DNA from: an uncultured Roseobacter sp.
Lineage (GTDB): Bacteria; Pseudomonadota; Alphaproteobacteria; Rhodobacterales; Rhodobacteraceae
DNA: 64,000 nt
Reading direction: 5' to 3'
Assembly (NCBI RefSeq): GCF_947492555.1
Contig: NZ_CANLNE010000004.1
Span: 124,001 to 188,000, forward strand
Shown piece after piece: positions 28,074 to 37,703 of this stretch; position 1 is the first letter of the stretch; the number at the start of each line of letters is the position of its first letter. The position numbers and the translations under genes were made by a program. A model generated the notes under the pieces. That model worked only from the letters and a program-made list of their open reading frames with translations, did no database searches and was not told the DNA's origin.

Positions 28074-30941
28074 ATGCGCCGGAATGGAAACGCAAACGCA
28101 GTTTCTTTGATCGGGTCGCTGGTGGATGCGCTGGCGGTCCCTGCCTTTTTTGTGGATTCCGACTACCGGATCATTGCGGCAAACAGTCAGTGCAGAGCAT
28201 TGCTGGATACACGGGAACGCGATGCCCGTGTCGGACGGCAACTCCATGCACTGCTCCATCCGGATCACGCACCTGCTGTTCTTAGAAGTCTGGAAATGGC
28301 CAGCTCAGATGTGGCCGCTTTGGACGTAGCGATACTGCCCCTGGGCAACGCCACCGCACTGCGTCTTTTTTCCGCCAAGCCGCTGAAGCTGGAGGATGAA
28401 GCGCCTTGGGGTTTCCTGTGTCAATGCACAGAAGCACTGCAACATGTTGAAGTGATTGAGGCACCACGGCCCAAGCCCGAAAATATGGCACAGCGCTGTT
28501 GGAGTTTTTCGATAGAAACCGGAAAGATTTCGCGCACGCAGACAGGTGTGGCAATGATGCCTGTAATCGAAGAGGAGTGTCTGCAGGATTACTTGCAGAA
28601 AGTACTTCCCGACGGGCGTGATAGATTGAGATGCGCGCTCGCAACGCTGATCTCAACGGTCGAGAATGAGATCCGCCTGACGTATCAGGTTGCGGGAGAG
28701 AATGGACAGGATACTCTGATTTCGGCAAAGGGGCATGTGACCCGTCGCGATGCCAAGGATTTTCCCGCCGAAATCACCTTGCAGGAAACGGACATTTCGG
28801 AGTTCGCCCAATGCGATGGCGTCCATGCTTCGCTTGCCGAAAGTGAGCTGAGATGGAAAACGGCTGTGCTCAGTGCAAATCAAGGTGTTTGGGATCACGA
28901 CTTTGAGCACGGAAGGCATTTCCTCTCAAAAACCTGGCGGGATTTGCGCGGCCTGACCGGGGATGAGAAGGTGCCTGAAACAACCGAAGACTGGTTGAAG
29001 ACCATTCACCCGCAAGACCTCTACCATATACAGGCCGAACTCGACCGTCTCGATAGCGGTGAAACGGACGACATCAACTACAAGTTTCGTCAGCGTCATT
29101 CCAATGGCCAATGGGTCTGGTTTTTGAGCCGGGGGCGCATTGTCAGGCGTGATGCTGATGGGTTGCCCGCGCGCATTATCGGTACCGATATCGATATCAC
29201 CGACATCAAGACCGTCGAGATTGAAAGCCAGAGAATGGCGGAGCGACTGGATGTTGCCATGGAAGCGGCAGGCATGGCGCGCTGGGAGTTCAACGTGAAT
29301 TCGGATCAGGCCTTCTGGGATGATCGCTTGCTCAAGATGTTCGGCATAAAGGACGGTCAAAACTTGCGCACCGGGGCCGATTGGAGCACCTTCATTCACC
29401 CCGAAGACCGAGAAGCGGCGGTTGCCTATACCGAAGAGTGCCTGCAAAAAGAACAAGACGTGGCCTGCGACTACAGGCTTGTGGCCCTGGACGGAACTCT
29501 TCGCTACATTCGGACGCGCGGTAAGTTTGTAAACGACAGTGAAACCGGCCCAAGATATTATGGGGTGAACTTCGACATCACGAAGGATCAGCTCCGCGCG
29601 CAGGAACTGGAAGATGCGCGCGCGAGATTGGAGCATGAAAGCCGGCACGATGCGCTGACCGGGCTTGCCAATCGCAGGCGTCTTGATGACGTCTATACCG
29701 AATACATGCGCGATAGGGCTGCGGCCAATGTACGGCTGGCCGTTCTTCATTTCGATATCGACCATTTCAAGCAGATTAACGATACGCTCGGCCACGATGC
29801 GGGTGATGCAACGCTGAAACATGCCGCTGATATCTTACGCAGGAATGCGCCCGAAAACGCACTGGTGTCCCGTGTGGGCGGTGATGAATTCGTTGCCTTG
29901 CTGTTTGACGCACCCGAGGACGGCGAGCTCGAGGAGATCGCGGAGCGGATAATAGATGACATGTCGCGCCCGTATTTTTACGGCTCGCAAGAATGCAATA
30001 TTGGTACAAGCATTGGAATTGCCGTTGTGGATGGGCAAATCAAGCCCGGTTGCAACCTCTTCATTGACGCCGATCTGGCGCTTTACGAGGCGAAAAAGGC
30101 TGGTCGAGGTCGGTACCGGTTTTACAATACCGCTATGAAGGAAGAGGCCCGGCGCCGAAAGAACTCGTTTGACGCCTTGCTGGCCGGGTTTGATCAAGGT
30201 GAAATCACCTGTCACTACCAACCGCAATTTGATGCGAACACGCTTGAACTCACCGGTTTGGAAGCGCTGGTCAGATGGGAGAGCGCCAAGTTCGGTCTGA
30301 TCATGCCGGAGGAGTTTCTGGAAACGGCGGAAGACATGGGTTTGCTTGCGCAATTTGACGAACTGGTGTTGCGTCGTGCGCTCTATGACATGAAACAATG
30401 GAAGAGTGCAGGGTTGGCGGTGCCACCCATCTCCGTGAACGTCTCTGCCAATCGGCTCAATGACCCCAGTCTTGGGGATCGGTTACGAGAATTGGACTTG
30501 CCACGCGGTATGTTGTCCTTTGAGCTTTTGGAATCTGCATTTCTGGACGCCCGGAATGACGTGATCGACAAAAACCTTAAAAAGATCAGCGAGATGGGGA
30601 TCGATATTGAAATCGATGATTTCGGCAGTGGTCATGCCTCGATTGCCAGTCTGCTACAGATCGCTCCGCAGCGGCTTAAAATCGACCGTACGCTGATCCA
30701 GCCAATTGTTGACTCCCGACGACAGCGTGAGTTGGTCAAGACCATCATCGGAATTGGTCGCATGCTGGACATCCGCGTTGTCGCCGAAGGGGTGGAAACA
30801 GAGGCTCACGTGCCAATTTTGAAAAATATGGGGTGCTGCTATCTGCAAGGTTACGGTTTGGCGCGGCCGATGGATGCGGATGCGGTCCGAGCGTTCCTGG
30901 TGGAGCTTGGCAATACGCAGGGCAGGCTGAAACTTGCCTGA
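28074..30941 (+). CDS. PAS-GGDEF-EAL bifunctional cyclic-di-GMP enzyme
   Basis: A 955-residue signalling protein without membrane segments. An N-terminal PAS-like region (about 12-75) and two PAS_3-type sensors (about 255-370 and 385-500) precede a diguanylate cyclase domain with intact GGDEF at 602-606 (preceded by RV) and a phosphodiesterase domain with intact EAL at 730-732, DDFGSG and VVAEGVET. It could therefore both make and break cyclic di-GMP. I use ATG 28074 (GAAGGGAT upstream); a TTG at 28047 extends it by nine residues. It is convergent with a second GGDEF-EAL gene. Confidence 0.92.
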   Translation: MRRNGNANAVSLIGSLVDALAVPAFFVDSDYRIIAANSQCRALLDTRERDARVGRQLHALLHPDHAPAVLRSLEMASSDVAALDVAILPLGNATALRLFSAKPLKLEDEAPWGFLCQCTEALQHVEVIEAPRPKPENMAQRCWSFSIETGKISRTQTGVAMMPVIEEECLQDYLQKVLPDGRDRLRCALATLISTVENEIRLTYQVAGENGQDTLISAKGHVTRRDAKDFPAEITLQETDISEFAQCDGVHASLAESELRWKTAVLSANQGVWDHDFEHGRHFLSKTWRDLRGLTGDEKVPETTEDWLKTIHPQDLYHIQAELDRLDSGETDDINYKFRQRHSNGQWVWFLSRGRIVRRDADGLPARIIGTDIDITDIKTVEIESQRMAERLDVAMEAAGMARWEFNVNSDQAFWDDRLLKMFGIKDGQNLRTGADWSTFIHPEDREAAVAYTEECLQKEQDVACDYRLVALDGTLRYIRTRGKFVNDSETGPRYYGVNFDITKDQLRAQELEDARARLEHESRHDALTGLANRRRLDDVYTEYMRDRAAANVRLAVLHFDIDHFKQINDTLGHDAGDATLKHAADILRRNAPENALVSRVGGDEFVALLFDAPEDGELEEIAERIIDDMSRPYFYGSQECNIGTSIGIAVVDGQIKPGCNLFIDADLALYEAKKAGRGRYRFYNTAMKEEARRRKNSFDALLAGFDQGEITCHYQPQFDANTLELTGLEALVRWESAKFGLIMPEEFLETAEDMGLLAQFDELVLRRALYDMKQWKSAGLAVPPISVNVSANRLNDPSLGDRLRELDLPRGMLSFELLESAFLDARNDVIDKNLKKISEMGIDIEIDDFGSGHASIASLLQIAPQRLKIDRTLIQPIVDSRRQRELVKTIIGIGRMLDIRVVAEGVETEAHVPILKNMGCCYLQGYGLARPMDADAVRAFLVELGNTQGRLKLA

Positions 30942-30988
30942 GCCCGCGCGCTGCGGGTCTTGTGCGTATCAGCTGCGTTCGCTCAGAG

Positions 30989-31004
30989 GGAGGTGAGAAC
31001 CTCC
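30989..31004. terminator. Hairpin between convergent GGDEF-EAL genes
   Basis: A perfect stem GGAGGT-GAGA-ACCTCC lies in the 90-base gap between the two convergent stop codons. A smaller one (CCCGC-N5-GCGGG) is at 30943-30957. Neither has a good T run, so termination is possible but weakly supported. Confidence 0.3.
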
Positions 31005-31031
31005 GGCTGTAGGCCGATCAGGGTCGATCCG

Positions 31032-34000
31032 TCAGCGGGTTTCAAACCACCTCTCGGTCCGGTTTTTCTCAAGGTACTTCAGAAGGTCCGGCAGGCTAAG
31101 CGGCTCGGAGAAGTAATACCCTTGTAACTTCCCTGCGCCCAGCTCGCTCAGAATGCTTGCCTGCTCCTGGGTTTCGACCCCCTCGGCAATCACACCAATA
31201 TCCAGCGCATTGCCTATTTCTATGATCGATTGCACCAGACGGGTTGCGTTGTTTCCTCGTGCCATGGGACTGATCAGGCGACGATCAATCTTCAATCGAT
31301 CGGGGCCGATCCGCTGCAGCGCAACAATTGATGCCCGCCCGCTGCCGAAGTCGTCCACCTCTAAGGCGATGCCCATGTCCCGCAACTGATCAAGCTGCAT
31401 AAGAAAGGCATCGCTTTCTTCTTCCAGGAAAATTGTTTCCAGCAATTCAAAGGCGATCTCGCCTGAATAAGTGTTTGCAAGACGCCCGATTTCGGCAATC
31501 TCTTCAAACTGGATGCGATTGGCACTGACGTTAAAGGAAAGGTTGGGCTGCCTCTCCATTCCCCGAAATGCGTCTTCGCATTCTGCAATCGCTTTTTCGA
31601 AAATCATTCGATCAATATCCGCAACCACATTCAGGTCCGTTGCAACCGGCAGGAAACTGTCAGGTGTCAGAATGCGGTCCCTTCGATGATGCCAGCGCGC
31701 CAACGCCTCAACACCCACAACACGCCCGGATTGCGCATCCACCTGTGGCTGATAATGGGGCACAAATTCGTGCTCCTCCAACGCCCGCATGATGTCATCA
31801 GCCAGCTTCTTGGTCTTCCGCATCTCTTCAATGTCAGACTGGTCAAAGATCGCCAGCTGACCGCGCCCGGCCCGCTTTGCCTTGTAAAGAGCTACATCAG
31901 AATTCGTCAGCAGGTCTCTTTCGTCGGCCAGTGGCGTACGCGCGATCCCGATGGACGCGCCAAACCGGCATTCGCGGCCTTCGAACGTAGAAGGTTTGAC
32001 CAGATCCACAAGAAGTGCTTCAGCCAGCCTTTCAGGGCGGTCGCTGTCTTTCGGGATATTCAGGAGGATAACAAACTCATCACCGCCAATCCGCGCAACT
32101 ACATCCTCTGACCGTACATTGTTGCGAATGCGATTGGCCACATCGATCAACACATGGTCCCCTGCGGCATGGCCAATCGTATCGTTGATCTGCTTAAAAC
32201 GATCCAGATCGATGTGTAACGAGGCAAGTTCGCCACCTGAGCTGCGTCGCAACCTCGATAGTTCGCCGAATTTTTCGGACAGGTAACGCCGATTACCCAA
32301 TCCCGTCAGTTGATCATGCAGTGCTTTGAACGTGATCTGCTGGTTGGCTTCTTCCAACTGGTGGGCATAGTTCTCCAATGCGCGCTGCTGGCGTACGGCT
32401 TCGGTCATGTTCAGACGCAGCACGAGGGTTTCGCCATTTTCGGAGCGCGACCGAATGATGCGGTAGTGCATATCGTCGGCGAATTCGAAATCCTCTTCTT
32501 CGATGTGCACCATCTCCGAGTCAATGTATTCATTGACCCACTCAGCTTCACGTCCCTTTGCTGCTGGCACATGGCCATTACGCGTGGCCAGCCCCAAAAC
32601 CTCGGAGACGTTCATCCCGACATAGATGTCGTCTGGGTCAGTTGTCAGAGATGATGTAAAAGCTGGGTTCCAGATCAGCAGATTGAGATCCTTGTCGTAG
32701 ATTGAGAACGGGTCGGGAAAAGCGTTGATGGCCGAAATCAGACGGCCTTGGGATTCTTCCAGTTCCCGCCGCTGGCGTACCAGTTCGGTGGTGTCCAGAC
32801 GCACCACGACCAAATCACCATTGCTGGATCTTGATCGCAGTAATCGGTGATGCATGTCACCGGCGACCGTCATGTCTTCAATCGGAACAACGTTTTCGGC
32901 GGCGTCTAACGTTTCGCGCAACCAGGCGTCCTCGCGGCCGATGGCGTCGGAAAAGCGTGCATTGCGCAGACCAACCCGCATCGCCTCTTCGAGGCTCATG
33001 CCTTCGCGCATCTCGTCGGGATTGTCGGTCAGGGCGGCAGTGTAACTTTCATTCCACGCCACGAGCTTGGAGCCTGAATCGTAGATGCAGAACGGGGCCG
33101 GATAGGCGCTGATTGCCGCAAGAAACCGCTCTTGAAGCGCTTCTGCATCCCGTCTTTGCCGCACCAGTTCGGTGGTGTTCATCTGGATCACCACAACATC
33201 GCCGTTTGGCGCTTGGTTGCGTAATACCCTGTGGTGAACGTCGCCCGGCAATTCTAGGTCAGTGTGTGGTGACACGGTCGCCATCGGTTTTGTCTGGCGG
33301 GTCAGTTTCCTGGGGTCGTTCACGTCATCCGGTTGGAAACGCCCATTGCGTACGCCCAGTGCTTGTACCTCGGATGCGGCCATGCCGGCCTGCAAATCAT
33401 CCGGCGTGTCCGTGATCGAGGTTGTGAACGCATCGTTCCACATCACCAACCGCTCTGTGGCATCATAGATGGCAAACGGGTCGGGATAGGCGTTTAGCGC
33501 CGCGATGGTCCGCTCGTGAATCTCGGTGGACTGGCGTCGCTGCCGCACAAGCTCGGAGATGTCCAGCCGGATGATCACCCAATCGCCATTCTCTGCCACA
33601 CTGCGCAGAATGCGGTGGTGCACATCACCTGCTAACTCGATGTTCTCCGCCGTACGCGTGATGGTTTCAGGTTTCTTGAATTTGTCGAAATATGCGTCCC
33701 GGCCTTGTGGCGGCACGGCGATCAAGCCGCAGTCAAAGGCGACATTCATCACATCACGAATGTGCATGCCGGCCTTGATCGCCTCCGGATCGGTGGACAT
33801 CGATTTGCGGTAAGCCGTGTTGCTGATCACCAGCCGCATGTCCTTGTCGTAGATTACGAACGGATCGGGGTAGGCGTTCATCGCCGAGAGCAGGCGGGTC
33901 TGCGTGGCCAGGAGCTCACGGTACATGCCGTCCTGTTCGGCCAGCAAGGCATCGCGGTCTTTCAGCGCTTGCGCTGCAGCGTCCTCGCGCGCTTTGAGGT

Positions 34001-34370
34001 CAGAGATGTCGCGAAACGTGGCACAGCTGTATCGGCCGCCATTTTCCGGATCATCAAAGGCAAAGAAGGAGATACTGGTCCAGAACTTGCTGCCATCCGC
34101 CCGCACGCAGCTGGTCTCCGCGTGGAACTGTTGTTCGCCGGCCGCGAATTTGGGGGCCACGCTGGCCACGTACTCGTCCCAGGTGTCGGGATCGTGCACG
34201 ATGTCGACCGGTCCGCCCAGGATGTCCTCCGGATCGTGGCCAAAGAGCTTGGTGTAAGAAGGGTTCACATAGACCAGACGCGCGGTCTCATCCGACGGAC
34301 CGCGATAGCCCACCCCCACCGCATCCTGGGTCAGCGATAGAAAGTCCTTTAGAACATCTGACAGCTGCAT
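31032..34370 (-). CDS. Multi-PAS GGDEF-EAL cyclic-di-GMP enzyme with four tandem 128-residue repeats
   Basis: A 1,112-residue soluble signalling protein. Residues 10-125 are a classical PAS domain (VYVNPSYTKLFGHDPEDI). Four PAS-like repeats then begin at NAYPDP, NAYPDP, SAYPAP and NAFPDP (residues 165, 293, 421, 549), exactly 128 residues apart; each contains an (F/I)xIYD strand, a HHRxLR or HYRIIR block, NG(D/E), and a closing TELVRQRR-like helix. A short coiled-coil leads to GGDEF (762-766) and an EAL domain (EAL at 888-890, DDFGSG, VIAEGVET), all catalytic motifs intact. The starting ATG at 34370 follows an AT-rich region. Signals sensed are unknown. Confidence 0.93.
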   Translation of the reverse strand: MQLSDVLKDFLSLTQDAVGVGYRGPSDETARLVYVNPSYTKLFGHDPEDILGGPVDIVHDPDTWDEYVASVAPKFAAGEQQFHAETSCVRADGSKFWTSISFFAFDDPENGGRYSCATFRDISDLKAREDAAAQALKDRDALLAEQDGMYRELLATQTRLLSAMNAYPDPFVIYDKDMRLVISNTAYRKSMSTDPEAIKAGMHIRDVMNVAFDCGLIAVPPQGRDAYFDKFKKPETITRTAENIELAGDVHHRILRSVAENGDWVIIRLDISELVRQRRQSTEIHERTIAALNAYPDPFAIYDATERLVMWNDAFTTSITDTPDDLQAGMAASEVQALGVRNGRFQPDDVNDPRKLTRQTKPMATVSPHTDLELPGDVHHRVLRNQAPNGDVVVIQMNTTELVRQRRDAEALQERFLAAISAYPAPFCIYDSGSKLVAWNESYTAALTDNPDEMREGMSLEEAMRVGLRNARFSDAIGREDAWLRETLDAAENVVPIEDMTVAGDMHHRLLRSRSSNGDLVVVRLDTTELVRQRRELEESQGRLISAINAFPDPFSIYDKDLNLLIWNPAFTSSLTTDPDDIYVGMNVSEVLGLATRNGHVPAAKGREAEWVNEYIDSEMVHIEEEDFEFADDMHYRIIRSRSENGETLVLRLNMTEAVRQQRALENYAHQLEEANQQITFKALHDQLTGLGNRRYLSEKFGELSRLRRSSGGELASLHIDLDRFKQINDTIGHAAGDHVLIDVANRIRNNVRSEDVVARIGGDEFVILLNIPKDSDRPERLAEALLVDLVKPSTFEGRECRFGASIGIARTPLADERDLLTNSDVALYKAKRAGRGQLAIFDQSDIEEMRKTKKLADDIMRALEEHEFVPHYQPQVDAQSGRVVGVEALARWHHRRDRILTPDSFLPVATDLNVVADIDRMIFEKAIAECEDAFRGMERQPNLSFNVSANRIQFEEIAEIGRLANTYSGEIAFELLETIFLEEESDAFLMQLDQLRDMGIALEVDDFGSGRASIVALQRIGPDRLKIDRRLISPMARGNNATRLVQSIIEIGNALDIGVIAEGVETQEQASILSELGAGKLQGYYFSEPLSLPDLLKYLEKNRTERWFETR

Positions 34371-34757
34371 GCATCGGCCTTTGCATTAATGGCGGATACA
34401 TACGTTTGATAGGTTACTCGAAGCGTAACCTTAGATTTTTAGATATTTCGGTTTTGCATGAAAGGCCGCCAGAAGCAGGCTATTTGAGCAATGCTGCGGC
34501 TTCCAGTGACCGAATGCTTGTGGATAGGTAAAACTGAAGACATTTTTCTTTCTCGGGGTCGGCGGTATTGCAGGTTTACCTGCGACGGACCGGGCAACAT
34601 CCAGCTGCTTATCTGTCCAAGCGACCGGAGACATGAAGGGCATTTTGCAGCCGTGTTCGTCCAGGTGGCGAGAACACTGGAGCTCGAAAGATGTATTCTG
34701 GTCGCGTAGCGATACTCATGCGTCATGATCGCCAGGGTCTCGCGGGTGCGACCGCAT
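34371..34757. other. Non-coding gap
   Basis: These 387 bases between the multi-PAS gene and the FAD oxidoreductase gene hold only short frames without recognisable products or ribosome binding sites. An inverted repeat AGGTTAC-N7-GTAACCT at 34411-34431 is followed on the plus strand by TTAGATTTTT; it may be an operator 40 bases upstream of the multi-PAS start or a weak terminator. Nothing else stands out. Confidence 0.5.
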
Positions 34758-35930
34758 TTATGCCGGAGCGGACATCATATTCGGGCGGACCTGCGAAATG
34801 AGCCTGTCTTCTACCGCGCGGATGCTGTCACTCAGCTCAAGGTGAAGCGATTTGAGCCGCTCGAAGTGCCAGTCCAGCGCGGCAATCTCCTGCGTGATAT
34901 CGAACATCTTAGTGGTGAACTTGTCGCGTTCGGCTTGGTAAGATGTTACGTCGTCGGGGTTTTGAGTAAAGGCACTGGCGAGGCGATGGGCATCGACCAG
35001 AGCATCCGTCATTCCCAACGCCGTGCAGGGGTCTTTGAAGTAACCCGCATCTCCAACAAGTGCCCATCCGGGGCCCGCGCAGACGCGTCTGTAGCCCCGC
35101 ACACCGGGAAATCTGCGTAGCCGCTCAGCAGGCCCACGGGCCTGCAAATCGTCTGCGATACCCGGCTCCCATTGCGCCAGCTCGCCCAAGATCGCGCGAT
35201 ACGCGTTGGGCGCAAACTCGTCTATGAAGTGACCCGGTTTGATCTGGCTGAATAGGCAATGCAGGCCGTTTGTCGTCGGGATCAACCCGGTGATGCTTGC
35301 TGTGCCGAAATACCAGCGATACCCCGCGTTCTCGATACCTTCCACATATGTGTATGCCGTGGCTGTGCAGGCCTTGGAACGTATCTGCATGGGGGCTCCG
35401 ACCGCCTTGGCCAAACTGGATCGGACACCGTCTGCGCCGATGACCAGGGATGCGCAAATCGTACGCACCGTGCCATCCGCAAACTGCAGTGTCGCGCCTC
35501 CAATACGGTCGCTTAAGTCGCGTCCGACGCCAACCAAGCTTACATCACCTTGAAACTCCGCGCCCGCCCGGATGGCGGCATCGCGCAAAAGGGTGTCCAA
35601 CAGCCACCGCCGGGGCGCCAACAGACCTGGCACGCTTGCATTTTCTTTGACCGGCAGGCTGATCTGCTCAGGACCGTAGTGGAAGTGCGTCTTGGTCACC
35701 ACTGGCGTATCATTGGTGATAATATCGTCAAGCAAACCCCAGTCGGACAGCAGCCTTACTGCCGGTCGTGTCAGCGCATGTGTCGACAAGGTATCGTCCA
35801 GATCCGGATCCCGGTCGATCAACAGAACTCTTGCGCCTTGCCGCGCCAACAACAGGGCCGTGGCCGCCCCCGCACAGCGTGCGCCGACGATCACAGCATC
35901 GTAGTAGTCGTGATTTGGATGACTGCGCAT
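34758..35930 (-). CDS. FAD-dependent oxidoreductase (geranylgeranyl reductase/halogenase-like group)
   Basis: A 390-residue flavoprotein. The FAD motif YDAVIVGARCAGAATALLLARQGARVLLIDRD is at the N-terminus, the DG motif appears as LVIGADGVRSSLAKAVG, and the second FAD-contact motif as GWALVGDAGYFKDPCTALGMTDAL. I use ATG 35930 (MRSHPNHDYYD); the open frame runs back to 36389 but that part is low-complexity and non-homologous, and overlaps the cytochrome gene. ATG 35966 is an alternative. The substrate is not readable. It lies 163 bases after the cytochrome b561-like gene, so it may be transcribed separately. Confidence 0.82.
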   Translation of the reverse strand: MRSHPNHDYYDAVIVGARCAGAATALLLARQGARVLLIDRDPDLDDTLSTHALTRPAVRLLSDWGLLDDIITNDTPVVTKTHFHYGPEQISLPVKENASVPGLLAPRRWLLDTLLRDAAIRAGAEFQGDVSLVGVGRDLSDRIGGATLQFADGTVRTICASLVIGADGVRSSLAKAVGAPMQIRSKACTATAYTYVEGIENAGYRWYFGTASITGLIPTTNGLHCLFSQIKPGHFIDEFAPNAYRAILGELAQWEPGIADDLQARGPAERLRRFPGVRGYRRVCAGPGWALVGDAGYFKDPCTALGMTDALVDAHRLASAFTQNPDDVTSYQAERDKFTTKMFDITQEIAALDWHFERLKSLHLELSDSIRAVEDRLISQVRPNMMSAPA

Positions 35931-36093
35931 CAGGTCAAATGCCTTTTCCGAGATACCCCACAACATCGGTGTCGTGCAGGTGCAGACCCGAGCCGCCGCC
36001 CTTATGGTGTCAGCGTGTTGGAGGGGTAGCCCGCCCGGTTCTGGCTTGCCTGAAAAGGAATTGAATGTTTTCTGAATGCTGGCGCTTGTCTGC

Positions 36094-36831
36094 TCAGCTA
36101 TCCGTGCCCCGCGCGCGCTGGCCGTTCGGAGAAATGCGGTGCACACCAAGGCCAATTGGCTTGCGCCGGTTGCCAGGCAGAGTGGGGTCAGGGCCCCAGA
36201 TTGCCTGATATGTGTCGACGGCCATGCCGCGCGATTGCAGAACAAGGGACACAATGCCCAAGCCTCCCCACCACAGTGCAAGTGACAGCCACATCCAGTT
36301 TGGCGCATTTGCCTGCCATAGGCCGGACAGAATGGTCGCGATGGAGAGGAGGAGCGCCAGATATCCCGCGCCCTTATGCGCATATTCAAAAACCAGTCTT
36401 CGCGGTGTCATGTCATAGTGATCACCGTGCAGGCTGCCGTCTGGCGCTGGTTCTGTCGGGCCTCCCTTGGTGCCCCTGAGCAATCCACCGGTTAGCTGAA
36501 CCATCGCCAGCGCCAGGACGGTCCACCCCAGAAACTGATGCGGGCCGGGGATCGTCGTCAGAGGTGGTGCGCTGCGAATGAACCAGAGCCCGACCACCAT
36601 CAGCACGCAGGCCGAATACTGACAGATACGATGGGTGTTCCACCAAAAATGATGGTCCAGTGTTTCGGGCCAGTTCTGGCCGGGTGCAATCTTGAAATAG
36701 CGGGCGATGAATATCCCCAGCGGGACAAGAACGCCCCAGGACACAACCATGAAACGGGCGTGCCAACTCAGATGCCAACCCACATCATGCAGGCGGCTGG
36801 TATCCATCGGGGCGGCAAGCCAGTCCAGCAT
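36094..36831 (-). CDS. Cytochrome b561-domain membrane protein
   Basis: A 245-residue integral membrane protein with about five hydrophobic helices. Helix-associated histidines in WHLSWHARFMVVSWG, DHHFWWNTHRICQY, PHQFLGWTVLALAMVQ and EYAHKGAGYLALLLSIATI match the haem-ligand pattern of cytochrome b561/ferric-reductase-like (FRRS1) domains. A transmembrane electron-transfer role follows from the family. The ATG overlaps the stop of the sugar permease by one base (TGATG), so it is co-translated with the ABC transporter, which is odd. The ORF can be read back to 37479 but that part is the antisense-frame shadow of the permease. Confidence 0.8.
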   Translation of the reverse strand: MLDWLAAPMDTSRLHDVGWHLSWHARFMVVSWGVLVPLGIFIARYFKIAPGQNWPETLDHHFWWNTHRICQYSACVLMVVGLWFIRSAPPLTTIPGPHQFLGWTVLALAMVQLTGGLLRGTKGGPTEPAPDGSLHGDHYDMTPRRLVFEYAHKGAGYLALLLSIATILSGLWQANAPNWMWLSLALWWGGLGIVSLVLQSRGMAVDTYQAIWGPDPTLPGNRRKPIGLGVHRISPNGQRARGTDS

Positions 36832-37703
36832 CAGCCCTTGACCGCGCCCGCAGTCATGCCGGTGATGATCTGGCGCGACGCCACGAAGGTAAAGATGATC
36901 GGCGGAATGGCCAGCAACATGCCGGTGGCCATGATCACGCCCCAGTCGATGTCGAACTCGGTGATCGAATTCACGATGGTCACGGGCACCGTGCGCGAGT
37001 TGCGGTCCGCCAGCGCATTGGCCAGCAGGAACTCGTTCCACGCGACCCGGAAAGTGAAGATCGCCGCGGCCGCCAGCCCCGGCTTGATCAGCGGCAGGAC
37101 AACGAGAAAGAAAACCTGGAAGGGGCCCGCGCCATCCATGCGCGCGGCCTCTTCCAGCTGGATCGGCACCTGCACGATGAAACTCTGCAGGATCCAGATG
37201 ACGAAGGGGAGGTTCATCGCCACGTAAACCAGAATGATGCCCGCGCGCGTTCCGTCGATCTGGAACTGGAAGGTCCAGATGCCGAAGACGGGCACCAGCA
37301 ATACGGCGGGGGGCACCATGCGCATCGCCAGTGTCGAGAGCGACACCGTATCGCGCCCCATAAAGCGGAAGCGCACCAGCGCGTAGGCGGCCATACAGCC
37401 AATCACCAGCGTCAGCACCGTCGAGACCAGCGCGATGATCAGCGAGTTCACCAGCGCGCGGCCAAAGGTCTTGTCGCAATAATCAATGTGCGGGGCTTCG
37501 TACCACAGGAAGTCGCAGAGCGCCGTTTCATAGTTGCGCAGCGTGGGCATGAAAAGCAGCGAAGAGCTGTCTGACATGATGTCCACGTTCAACTTGAGTG
37601 AGGTGGTCAGCATCATCACGATGGGCCCGACGGCCATGACCACCAGCGCCACGAGAAGCGCGTAAAAGGCCGGGTTCTGCTTGTCGTAGATTTTTTCGGC
37701 CAT
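36831..37703 (-). CDS. Carbohydrate ABC transporter permease (MalG type)
   Basis: A 290-residue inner-membrane permease with six helices and the EAA loop EEAARMDGAGPFQVFFLVVLPLIKPGLAA that docks with the ATPase. Loop and C-terminal motif IITGMTAGAVKG are typical of the MalG group. Starts on the stop codon of the partner permease. Confidence 0.94.
   Translation of the reverse strand: MAEKIYDKQNPAFYALLVALVVMAVGPIVMMLTTSLKLNVDIMSDSSSLLFMPTLRNYETALCDFLWYEAPHIDYCDKTFGRALVNSLIIALVSTVLTLVIGCMAAYALVRFRFMGRDTVSLSTLAMRMVPPAVLLVPVFGIWTFQFQIDGTRAGIILVYVAMNLPFVIWILQSFIVQVPIQLEEAARMDGAGPFQVFFLVVLPLIKPGLAAAAIFTFRVAWNEFLLANALADRNSRTVPVTIVNSITEFDIDWGVIMATGMLLAIPPIIFTFVASRQIITGMTAGAVKG

Noticed and set aside
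34431-34726. Several short frames in the 34.4-34.8 kb gap
   Set aside because: No ribosome binding site, odd composition and no recognisable motif; treated as non-coding.
36832-37479. Upstream part of the long minus-strand frame that ends in the cytochrome b561 gene
   Set aside because: This part reads the permease gene in another frame. The homologous protein begins at 36831, where the stop-start overlap sits.
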